From contig UQJP01000001.1 in the NCBI GenBank assembly GCA_900541415.1, forward strand, positions 62,001 through 126,000: 64,000 bases of DNA. Reading direction: 5' to 3'. Below the pieces are notes generated by a model, which was not told where the DNA came from, did no database searches, and saw nothing but the letters and a program-made list of their open reading frames with translations. The position numbers were made by a program, and so were the translations under genes. Below, in pieces: positions 28,384 to 36,359 of the stretch (positions are counted from its first letter, which is position 1; the number at the start of each line of letters is the position of its first letter). This DNA is from an uncultured Odoribacter sp. (GTDB lineage: Bacteria; Bacteroidota; Bacteroidia; Bacteroidales; Marinifilaceae).

Positions 28384-30354
28384 TTACTTCTTCAATATCT
28401 GGGTGATACAGTGCAAGACACCGTTATTTGCCTGCTGGTTGGATTTATCCAGAATAATGGGCGCAACTTCCCCCGCCGGATCTGTTACCACAAAACTGTC
28501 CCACGCACCCGATATGGTCAGCAATTCGCCGTTCAGATTGTTTATTTTGCCACTGAAATCGCCGTCCGTAAAGATTTTCCGCTGAATAATATGGCGCTGT
28601 ACGAATTCCTTCATCTCTTCTTCGGTCATATTGAAACCGTCCAACCCCGCAGCAATCATAGCCGCATCATTCGGAGCCAAAATGGTATATTGGAAATATC
28701 CCGCATTTTTCAGTTTTTCATTATATCCGGTCAAATCGCAATAGGTTCTGAAAATAGAATAGTCATCATTTCCTTCCAATCGCATTTTGTAAAGATTCTG
28801 CGTAGTGTCCGAAGATTCCAGCGGATTCAGAAAACCGTCGATTTCATATATAGCTCCGTTACTACCTGTCCAGGTGGATTTAGAAGATTTCAGATTCACA
28901 ATTTTCCCGGAATAATCGGAGAAAGTTCCCTCCTTATAAAAAATACTTCCGCAACTGGTGGAGTAATAGGTGTTATTTTTAAATTCCCCGTTTTGAATAT
29001 TCGCATTGATGATACTGGCATACAGATGAAGGGCCAGCGAATCCAACTCCGTACTTTCATAATCTTCCACAAATTGCGGCCATACATCATCGGGTTGGAT
29101 CAGGATCGTCCGGTCGGGATGCTGGTAAAGCAAAACATCGGTTAATCCGGTAACATACCCCTTGCTGATCATTTTTCCCCACTCCTTATATTTACTCTGA
29201 TTGAAATAAATACCTCCTTCCACACTGTTCAATACAGGAGGCGTTGCCAGTTTGTCCACCTTATAAATCATGACATTGGAACTGGGCACTCCCCCGCTGT
29301 AATACTTTTCGATTTCATTGGCCAAACGCACATAAACCGAGGATATGGAAAGGAAATAGTTAGGAGGATTATCCCCCCGGGTAATATCGCTCATCCCCCA
29401 ATAATTATTAGCAAAAGCTGTTTTTAAGATATTGGATACCAAAGAAGCCGGAATCGAATCATAGTTATTGTAAAAATTCTCTTCCAAATAAGGTCCGAAC
29501 AACTCCCGAATCGCCTTATTGGTAGGGGCAACAAAAGTGAATTTCGAAGCCTCATCGGCAATATCCGCTCCGAATGTATAAGATTTGATCTTCGTTGTAT
29601 CGATTTTCCCATGTTCATCCATCCCCTTGATACTGTATGCTACATAACGGTTGATCCAGGAGTTGACGATGCTTAGGGACGTATCCCGGGCAATCGCTTC
29701 GTCGGCCCGTGGAAGCGGCTCCAAAGGAGCGGCCAGCACATGAATCACTCCGTTGGACGCATCTATATCATAAGTGTCCGAAACGGGGATCGTCTCTATC
29801 AAAAACGAATTGGGATCTACCGTTTCGTTTTTCAAATATTTATAATCGTCGCCACGTTGGGTGAGCCAGGCCGGAGTGTAAATCCGAATCTGTTTACCCG
29901 CATGGCGTGAATCTTCACGCGTAGTCAATGAAGTGTTGCTTCTGTAAAAACTGGGAACATCCGGTTCGGTTTGAAGGGTAACCTTCTTTTCAAGGTCGTA
30001 TTTATAATACATCCCCATAATCAGGTGATAATTCAACCAAACATTCAGTTCATCTTCGGGAACATCTTCAATGGAAGAATATCCTTTGGATTTTAAATAA
30101 GTTTCTACATCTTCATTTTTTTGTACAAGACAAGTATATATAGCCGATTTCCCGACAGTTTCCGCCAGACCTAACCGATCGATAGCTTGCACAAACAGGG
30201 AATAATCGGGATTAGCTCTCAAGATGTCGACAATGTTTTCAGATATTGTCGATTCTCCCGAAGTTTTATAATGATCCTCGAATTCTTTCCGGCAGGACAC
30301 CAGTGTGCACAAACACAAGAGGATGCAAGGATACAATAATCTGTTTTTATTCAT
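28384..30354 (-). CDS. Multi-FAS1 lipoprotein preceding the first SusC of operon B
   Basis: 656 residues, lipoprotein signal ending LVSC (Cys21). FAS1 units: about 38-215 (PDYSLFVQAIDRLGLAETV, NGVIHVLAAPLEPL), about 225-390 (FTFVAPTNKAIRELF), a weak unit at about 395-515 (RTILIQPDDVW, GAIYEIDGFLNPL), and a clear last unit at about 520-655 (DYSIFRTYCDLTGYNEKL, YTILAPNDAAM, NGVLHCITQILKK). So three to four tandem FAS1 modules make up nearly the whole protein. It lies 15 bases after the F5/8C gene. It matches the 755-residue FAS1 protein of operon A in place. A surface adhesin or ligand-presenting subunit is the likely role, by inference. Confidence 0.87.
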   Translation of the reverse strand: MNKNRLLYPCILLCLCTLVSCRKEFEDHYKTSGESTISENIVDILRANPDYSLFVQAIDRLGLAETVGKSAIYTCLVQKNEDVETYLKSKGYSSIEDVPEDELNVWLNYHLIMGMYYKYDLEKKVTLQTEPDVPSFYRSNTSLTTREDSRHAGKQIRIYTPAWLTQRGDDYKYLKNETVDPNSFLIETIPVSDTYDIDASNGVIHVLAAPLEPLPRADEAIARDTSLSIVNSWINRYVAYSIKGMDEHGKIDTTKIKSYTFGADIADEASKFTFVAPTNKAIRELFGPYLEENFYNNYDSIPASLVSNILKTAFANNYWGMSDITRGDNPPNYFLSISSVYVRLANEIEKYYSGGVPSSNVMIYKVDKLATPPVLNSVEGGIYFNQSKYKEWGKMISKGYVTGLTDVLLYQHPDRTILIQPDDVWPQFVEDYESTELDSLALHLYASIINANIQNGEFKNNTYYSTSCGSIFYKEGTFSDYSGKIVNLKSSKSTWTGSNGAIYEIDGFLNPLESSDTTQNLYKMRLEGNDDYSIFRTYCDLTGYNEKLKNAGYFQYTILAPNDAAMIAAGLDGFNMTEEEMKEFVQRHIIQRKIFTDGDFSGKINNLNGELLTISGAWDSFVVTDPAGEVAPIILDKSNQQANNGVLHCITQILKK

Positions 30355-30369
30355 AGCTGTTACTTTAAG

Positions 30370-31479
30370 TTATTCTTCTTCAATATCCTGTCCATATAGT
30401 TCAAACTCCGCCAACGAAGCATGAACGCTACCGCCGCCACCTTTCGTACAGTAAAAACGGATATATCGATATTGAACCGGACTTGTAAATTCGATCGTTT
30501 GCGGATTATTGGTGGCTTGTATAACATACTCAACAATCTTTGTCCAGGGGCCGTCCTTGGAAGGGCCTCCCTGAATTTCGAAAGTGTTCAGGTTGGTATT
30601 ATTAAGACGTCTGACAATACGCGCTTTTTCAATATTCACCTCACGCTTTAAGTCGAAAGTGATATAGTGCGGATATTTCCCGGGAACATTGGAACTCCAT
30701 CTGGTGTGCCAGAAAGTATTCGTATAACCATCCAGGACAGAGGCTGCGCGGCTGTTCAAATGTCCTCCTACATCCTGTTCCTGTGTTTCTTCCTGTGAAG
30801 AATAGTCAACCACAGCCCAAATACTCCGGTCGAACCAGCCGTTTTCCAATTTTTTGTAATTGCGGACAACCGGAATAGACTCATTACCGTAGACATCCCC
30901 CACCGTGAAAAGTAAATCCGCAGTAAGAATACCTGAAATCGGAATCTGCCGTTCTCCGCTTCCGGTTTCTTTGATAACGATTTCGTAATCGGGATCTGTT
31001 TTTAAACTGTCGATGTTCAAGTTCAGGTAATATTCCCCGGCCTCTTCATTATCCCAGCTCACCTTCACCCCTTCAAGGTTCAGGCTCACTTTTATACTGG
31101 CAGCCAGTTTTTCAAACGGAGTAATTCCTGCCTGGGCCGAAATCGTTACCGGTTCAGAAACAGCTTCATTCCGATGGGCAATAAAAGTATATGTCCTTTC
31201 ATAGGCATCAGGAAGACCATAAATCAATTGTTCTGTCACCGGGCTTTGAACGATAACCCGTTCCGATTCGGTAGCATTGAGTTCTTTTTTAAATAAAATT
31301 TCGACATAAGATAAATCTGCATCCGGATTATCCCATTTGAAGAGTATCCCCCCGGGTTTCTGTTCATAAGTAATATTAGAAACCGGCGTCACCTCGCTAA
31401 CCATCTTATTGTCGTCTTTACAGCCGAGTGTAGAGAAAAACAATAAGGAAGCAATTAATAATAATAGTATCCGATTCAT
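30370..31479 (-). CDS. Lipoprotein with two fibronectin-III-like domains and a C-terminal F5/8 type C (discoidin) domain
   Basis: 369 residues, lipoprotein signal ending TLGC (Cys20). Residues about 30-115 (GGILFKWDNPDADLSYVEIL) and about 117-210 (GVKVSWDNEEAGEYYLNL) look like fibronectin-III-type sandwiches. Residues about 220-360 form an F5/8C-type domain with the marks AASVLDGYTNTFWHTRW, HYITFDLKREVNIEKARI and YRYIRFYC. Such domains bind carbohydrate or other surface ligands. It is the first gene of operon B, 15 bases ahead of the multi-FAS1 gene, and a paralogue of the last gene of operon C (36360-37571), with the same VDxSSQE entry motif. Confidence 0.82.
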   Translation of the reverse strand: MNRILLLLIASLLFFSTLGCKDDNKMVSEVTPVSNITYEQKPGGILFKWDNPDADLSYVEILFKKELNATESERVIVQSPVTEQLIYGLPDAYERTYTFIAHRNEAVSEPVTISAQAGITPFEKLAASIKVSLNLEGVKVSWDNEEAGEYYLNLNIDSLKTDPDYEIVIKETGSGERQIPISGILTADLLFTVGDVYGNESIPVVRNYKKLENGWFDRSIWAVVDYSSQEETQEQDVGGHLNSRAASVLDGYTNTFWHTRWSSNVPGKYPHYITFDLKREVNIEKARIVRRLNNTNLNTFEIQGGPSKDGPWTKIVEYVIQATNNPQTIEFTSPVQYRYIRFYCTKGGGGSVHASLAEFELYGQDIEEE

Positions 31480-31540
31480 TGTTGATTAATTAGAAATTAT
31501 TAATAATATGAGACTAATTTTCATGGACTTACATGGAAAG

Positions 31541-31568
31541 GAAAACGTGCATTTATTCTGGATAACAC
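31541..31568 (+). repeat. Copy 1 of an inverted 28-base element upstream of operon B
   Basis: Begins GAAAACGTGCATTTATTCTG and continues GATAACAC. The second copy is at 31890-31917 on the minus strand. The core AAACG-TG-CATTT has one mismatch to the AAACG-N2-CGTTT inverted repeat. Confidence 0.5.
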
Positions 31569-31889
31569 ACTAAACACATATTATCATTTATTCACAACTC
31601 GTTGGCTCTTTTAAGTACTGAATCGGAATAAGTAAATTGGAAAGGTTCATGGTGGAATAAGATCGATTTGCAAACAAAATCTTAATTTTCAAATCAATTT
31701 TAACACAAAAAGATTAAAAAATAAATCCAAAAAAAGATTATAAGTATATATTTTTATTATATTTGTGCCATTAAATAAATAATTTTTACAATACAGGATA
31801 GGTTGTTCAATAAATAAAAAAATAAACCCACCTTTCGAAAGTATATGATTTTTTTTAAAATTAACAAAATATTAACACTCGAAAAAATA

Positions 31890-31917
31890 GTATAATCCAG
31901 AATAAACGCACGTTTTT
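31890..31917 (-). repeat. Copy 2 of the inverted element; candidate operator AAACG-TG-CGTTT
   Basis: On the minus strand it begins AAAAACGTGCGTTTATTCTG and continues GATTATAC. Its first 19 bases match the element upstream of operon A (14931-14949) at 17 positions, and the AAACG-TG-CGTTT core is a perfect inverted repeat. Confidence 0.5.
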
Positions 31918-32290
31918 ATAAGTCAATTTGCTGATATTCTTTGCGCTCGACTATTTCAGTTTGTTAAACCCTCTCAGTGAAAATATCCCCAATAAAAAGA
32001 AGTTTTTTAGTATCAGGCGGTAATTATTTTTTATTCACACCCTAAAATCAGAAGACCGGAATAAAGGGAAACCCCACTGTTTTTAGCTTTTTTCAGGTTA
32101 CATTACAGGTTTTATTTAAGATCATATCCAGAAAAGGATATATCATCACCAACTCCTATATAACAACACGCTTTAATACTGAATATCAAAACAATAACAA
32201 AATTATCCTGTCGAACACGGTTTATTCTGAATGAACCTAAAGGGAATAAAGAAGAAAAGCAAAAAGAAGCTTAAGTCCGATTTTACCTGA

Positions 32291-32327
32291 AAAAAGAATA
32301 CCGCCCGGTGAACACTCAGGCGGTATT
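32291..32327 (-). terminator. Rho-independent terminator of dnaG
   Basis: AATACCGCC pairs with GGCGGTATT around a 13-base loop. On the minus strand it is followed by CTTTTTTCAGG. It lies about 50 bases after the dnaG stop. Confidence 0.85.
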
Positions 32328-32375
32328 ATAATTTGTTTTGTTTATTTTTTATAAAACTTTTATAATTTCAAATTC

Positions 32376-34316
32376 CTATTTTACACCCGTCCTCTTTAAC
32401 TTTTCGTTCAGGCGGGCACGCAATTTATTATAGGTGGTTTTCTTTTTAATCCATTCTAAAATTTCAGGACTGCCGGATTTCTGCAATTCCAATATCTTAT
32501 TGTCCGCTTCCCGGCAAATCATCTCCACCCGGCGCATTTTATAATTATCCACAATCTTCGGCAATAACTCTCCCAACATCATTTCCTCCGTGCGCATGGA
32601 GGCATCTTTTATCGTCCATATTTTACTGAGTTCATAAGGCTCGCAAATAATATTGGCCACCGTCGTACTGATATTCACGTCCGGATGCCCGATAAAATAT
32701 TTCGAAGGCACAAAATCGGGCCTGTTACAATTTTCCCGGTATTCTTTTTGTATCTCCTGAAAACGGGGATTCAGCATTTCCAGTTCGTCTTCCAGCAATT
32801 CGCGGATAATATATTCTCCCACACTCACCACATAATGCCCCCCGTCTTTTTCTTCACGGTACAGTTCCATGCCGCCGAACTGCAATAAATAACGTATCAG
32901 CATCATTTCTTCGGTTTCGCAGGGGTTAGAAGAAACAGGACGGGACGGGCTGACCGCCACCTCCGGAACAGGCTGGGGAGTGGCCCGATAGGAAACAGGC
33001 ACAGAGTCCCCCATTTTCTCCTTCCGGATACGGGCGATCTCGGTGTAAAGCACTTTTTCCTCCACTTTTAACTGAATGGCAGTTTCCTGCACATATACCG
33101 AACGGGTAATGTTATCGGGGATCAGGGAAATACTTTTTACAATATCGGTAATCAGGCGGGCACGTTCGATGGGATCATCGCCGGCCTGCCCCAAAAGGAG
33201 CCTCGTTTTAAAATGAATAAAATCCGTTTCGTGACTGGAAATATATTCCAACACTTCGGCAGCCGTATGATTTTGCGCATAGGAATCGGGGTCTTCACCT
33301 TCGGGTAAAGACACCACCCGCACATTCAGCCCCTCTTCCAGCACCAGGTCGATCCCCCGCAAAGAAGCCTTTATCCCCGCCGCATCCCCGTCATAAATAA
33401 TAGTCACGTTCGGTGTCAGGCGGCGAATTAAACGAATTTGCTCTATGGTCAGGGAAGTACCGGAAGAAGCCACAGTATTTTCAATCCCTTTCTGATGAAA
33501 AGAAATCACATCCAGGTAGCCTTCAACCAAATAGCAACGATTTTGCTGGACAATACTTTTTTTGGCAAAAAAGATTCCGTATAAAGTTTTACTTTTATGG
33601 TAGATTTCCGATTCGGGAGAGTTGAGATATTTAGCACTTTTCTTATCATTGGTCATGATACGCCCGCCAAAAGCGATAATCTTTCCGGCAATATCCCGGA
33701 TTGGAAACATCACCCTCGCCCGGAAACGGTCGAACAATCCTTTTTCAGACTCTATCGTCAAACCGGTTTTCACCAAAAATTCTTTCTTATACCCTTTCTC
33801 CAATGCCGTTTTGGTAAAACCGTCCCAGGCCTCCGGACAGTAGCCCAGTCCGAATTTCTCAATTGTCGGTATGTCCAGTCCCCGCCTCTGAAAATAACCC
33901 AATCCCACAGATTTCCCTTCATCGGTATGCAACAACTGGTACATAAAAAATTCCTCGGCGTAATTCGTCACGATCAGCATACTTTCCCGTTCACTCTTCT
34001 CTTTCTTCTCGTCTTCGGAAAGTTCTTTTTCTTCGATCAGGATATTATATTTCGCTGCCAAAAAACGCAATGCCTCCACATAGGACAACTGCTCGTGGTC
34101 CATAATAAAGTTTACGGCGTTTCCCCCCTTTCCGCAACCAAAGCATTTATAAATGCCTTTTGCCGGAGAAACGGTGAACGATCCCGTTTTCTCGTTATGG
34201 AAAGGACAGCATCCCACATAATTCACGCCCCGCTTCTTCAGGCTCACGAAGTCGGAAACCACTTCGTAAATGTCTGCTGCATCAAAAATCTTTTGTATTG
34301 TCGCCTGGTCAATCAT
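32376..34316 (-). CDS. dnaG: DNA primase
   Basis: 646 residues from the chosen start. It makes RNA primers at the replication fork. The N-terminal CHC2 zinc finger uses Cys37, His40, Cys58 and Cys61 (CPFHNEKTGSF, KCFGCGKGGN). The central Toprim core shows LVEGYLDVISFHQKG and YDGDAAGIKASLRG. The C-terminal part, which in this family contacts the replicative helicase, is less conserved. The frame is open for 23 codons further up, but those encode an unlikely hydrophobic lead (VVSFFIFSLF); MIDQATIQKIFDAADI is the standard primase start. The gene stands alone with its own terminator at 32291-32327 and is divergent from the SIMPL gene. A TACCTTTG box ends 4 bases before the ATG. Confidence 0.97.
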   Translation of the reverse strand: MIDQATIQKIFDAADIYEVVSDFVSLKKRGVNYVGCCPFHNEKTGSFTVSPAKGIYKCFGCGKGGNAVNFIMDHEQLSYVEALRFLAAKYNILIEEKELSEDEKKEKSERESMLIVTNYAEEFFMYQLLHTDEGKSVGLGYFQRRGLDIPTIEKFGLGYCPEAWDGFTKTALEKGYKKEFLVKTGLTIESEKGLFDRFRARVMFPIRDIAGKIIAFGGRIMTNDKKSAKYLNSPESEIYHKSKTLYGIFFAKKSIVQQNRCYLVEGYLDVISFHQKGIENTVASSGTSLTIEQIRLIRRLTPNVTIIYDGDAAGIKASLRGIDLVLEEGLNVRVVSLPEGEDPDSYAQNHTAAEVLEYISSHETDFIHFKTRLLLGQAGDDPIERARLITDIVKSISLIPDNITRSVYVQETAIQLKVEEKVLYTEIARIRKEKMGDSVPVSYRATPQPVPEVAVSPSRPVSSNPCETEEMMLIRYLLQFGGMELYREEKDGGHYVVSVGEYIIRELLEDELEMLNPRFQEIQKEYRENCNRPDFVPSKYFIGHPDVNISTTVANIICEPYELSKIWTIKDASMRTEEMMLGELLPKIVDNYKMRRVEMICREADNKILELQKSGSPEILEWIKKKTTYNKLRARLNEKLKRTGVK

Positions 34317-34320
34317 ACTA

Positions 34321-34328
34321 CAAAGGTA
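34321..34328 (-). promoter_or_regulatory. Candidate -7 box of the dnaG promoter
   Basis: TACCTTTG on the minus strand fits the Bacteroidota -7 consensus TAnnTTTG exactly. It ends only 4 bases from the ATG at 34316, so the transcript would be leaderless or nearly so. No clear -33 TTTG is seen. Confidence 0.35.
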
Positions 34329-34431
34329 TAAGGAAAAGTGGGAAGTGAAAAGGGAAAAAATAAAAAACGATACAACCAAATCCAATCCGTTATTCTATCT
34401 TTATCGCTTGCAAACCAAAATATTAATTGCT

Positions 34432-35145
34432 ATGAAACAAATGATCCCTCTGCTTGTGCTGCTACTGGCGGCTTTCCTTCCTACCCATGCCCAGCAAACG
34501 CAACCCCTCTCCCAACGCTTTATTGAAGTCACCGGAAGTTCTGAAATTTCAGTAGAACCGGACGAAATTCTCTTTATCATCCGTATTCAGGAATACTGGA
34601 GAGAAGAATTTGAGAAAAAAACCAAAGAAGACGACTATACCACTAAAATACCCATTGCCTACATTGAAAAAGACCTTTTAGCCAGCCTACGAAAAATCGG
34701 TATAAAACAGGAAGATATTACCGTTCAGGATGTGGGTGATTACTGGCGGCAAAGGGGAAAAGACTTTTTAATCGGGAAACAGCTTGAAATCAGGATTACC
34801 GACTTACAAACCATCGATGCCATTACCCGCTCGATCAATACCAACGGCGTAACTTATATGGGTATCGGGGAACTGAAAAATAAAAAAATCGCCCAATACA
34901 GGAAACAGGCGAAAATCGAAGCTTTACAGGCTGCCAAAGAAAAAGCGGCTTATCTGCTGGAAGGCATCGGGGAACAGCTGGGAGAAGTGATCTCAGTCAC
35001 CGAACCCCAGGAAAACCCTTTCTCCTATGGTTATTCACAACGTTTGGTAAGCAATAGCTCCTCTGCCCCAGAAAGCGGTTCCATCGAAAATATCCGTAAA
35101 ATAAAGCTCAGATACGAGATGACTGCCCGGTTTGCGATTAAATAA
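34432..35145 (+). CDS. SIMPL (DUF541) domain periplasmic protein
   Basis: 237 residues from the ATG at 34432. An N-terminal signal peptide (PLLVLLLAAFLPTHAQ) is cleaved near residue 20, so the product is exported. The rest is a single SIMPL/DUF541 domain: IEVTGSSEISVEPDEILFII at the start, YLLEGIGEQLGEVISVTE near the end, and LRYEMTARFAIK at the C-terminus. Members are periplasmic or outer-membrane proteins of loosely known role, in some bacteria linked to stress resistance. The frame is open upstream to about 34270, but that part overlaps dnaG and has no signal sequence; the signal peptide fixes the start. It is followed 11 bases later by the broken propeller gene. Confidence 0.85.
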   Translation: MKQMIPLLVLLLAAFLPTHAQQTQPLSQRFIEVTGSSEISVEPDEILFIIRIQEYWREEFEKKTKEDDYTTKIPIAYIEKDLLASLRKIGIKQEDITVQDVGDYWRQRGKDFLIGKQLEIRITDLQTIDAITRSINTNGVTYMGIGELKNKKIAQYRKQAKIEALQAAKEKAAYLLEGIGEQLGEVISVTEPQENPFSYGYSQRLVSNSSSAPESGSIENIRKIKLRYEMTARFAIK

Positions 35146-35156
35146 AATCAATTGCC

Positions 35157-36173
35157 ATGAAATTCTTTGCGATTCTATTTATTTCCTTGGGGCTTTTTTC
35201 GTGCAAGTCTTCTGATATTCCTCTCTATGACTTCGGCACAGCCCAACCGTTAGAAGCAGGCAGAACCGTTTATCAAAGCAATGATGTCGGGATTCTGGCT
35301 GAATTAAGAGTGAAAGATTCCCTGCTCATTGCCATCGATCCTATTGGAGAAAAGAAATTCATAATTATAAACCTCTTTACCGGCAAAGAAATCCAGAAAT
35401 TCGGAGAATCAGGCAGAGGTCCCCGGGAATTTCTATCTCCTGAATTTCTTATCAACAATGATATTAGGAATGCCGATTCATCCCATCTCACACTATTCGA
35501 TTCCAATTTGTCACGCTTTTCCAACATCGATTTCAACCGAATATTGACAAACCCGGACTATAAAATACCAACCCAAAAATTCCCGGCAAAGATTACCGGA
35601 AACGCTAATCTCAATATAACGGACGGCAAAATCATTGGGAAAAGCAGTTCATTGGAGAGCCTCGGGATGTTCTTTATATACGACCTGAAAACCGGGCAAT
35701 AAAAATGGGTGGATTTTTATCCCAATCCCCAAAACATTGCTATTGCAGAACGGAACTATGCATTCAATATGCACCTTGCCGCCCAAAAAGACAGGATTAT
35801 AGGAGCTATGACCTTTTTAGATATGATACAAGTGTTCGACACCACAGGTCATCACATTCAGACTTATAAATTTTCAGAAAATATCGTTCCCGCCCCTGAA
35901 ATGATGCTGGGTAATTCCGCAGTTTATTTCACTGATGTATACGCCACTCCCCAATATTGTTATTTTATCCGGCTCGGCTATCCTTCAGGCGAAGAAAATA
36001 ACCGGAAAAACGGAGCGTACATGATACAAACCGACTGGAATGGAAATGTCGTGAAAAGCTACAAGCTCAAACAATTCTTATACGGGTTTTGCATCGACGA
36101 AAGCCGCAACAAATTATTGGGTATTCATTCCGAGGATCAGGATACTTTTCAGATCATAGAATATAACTTATAA
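35157..36173 (+). pseudogene. 6-bladed beta-propeller (BF3164/TolB-like) lipoprotein gene interrupted by an in-frame stop
   Basis: The frame starts at 35157 with a lipoprotein signal ending LFSC (Cys16), runs 181 codons to a TAA at 35700-35702, and goes on in the same frame without any shift (AAA TGG GTG GAT) for 156 more codons to 36173. The two halves read as one protein of about 338 residues. GESGRGPREFLSP is the turn motif of the Bacteroidota 6-bladed propeller lipoproteins, and the C-terminal half has DTTGHHIQTYKFSE and TDWNGNVVKSYKL, which are further blades. One base change (for example TAA from CAA, GAA or AAA) explains the break. The downstream half could restart at GTG 35709 but has no signal peptide. 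It is either a recent pseudogene or a sequencing error. Confidence 0.8.
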
Positions 36174-36284
36174 TTTTATTTCTCCCGCCCAATATCCGAT
36201 CGGGAACTCCTGTCAATATAAATAAGTCAGTAGCTTTCGAGCGTCATCCTTCCAGCGTATAACCGAAATAAAACAGAGCTTTCC

Positions 36285-36328
36285 AAAAAATAAATCCGGG
36301 TAACGATAGATTTTCGTTACCCGGATTT
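36285..36328 (-). terminator. Rho-independent terminator of operon C, perhaps serving both strands
   Basis: Perfect 14-base stem AAATCCGGGTAACG / CGTTACCCGGATTT (36292-36328) with a 9-base loop. On the minus strand it is followed by ATTTTTTGG. It lies between the convergent ends of operon C and the broken propeller gene. Confidence 0.85.
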
Positions 36329-36359
36329 CACTGATAATTATAATTGATTTATGAGGGGG

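Larger units (their letters stand above)
31480..32290. other. AT-rich intergenic region upstream of operon B; no gene seen
   Basis: About 810 bases with no credible coding frame. It must hold the operon B promoter and 3' region of dnaG. Two copies of a 28-base element lie in inverted orientation at 31541-31568 (plus) and 31890-31917 (minus), agreeing at about 24 of 28 positions. Weaker relatives with a TTTAnTnCTGAAT core are near 32170 and 32220. Confidence 0.6.

Noticed and set aside
31758..31765. TATATTTG, a perfect -7 box on the plus strand
   Set aside because: No plus-strand gene follows for over 2.6 kb and the region is so AT-rich that chance matches are expected.
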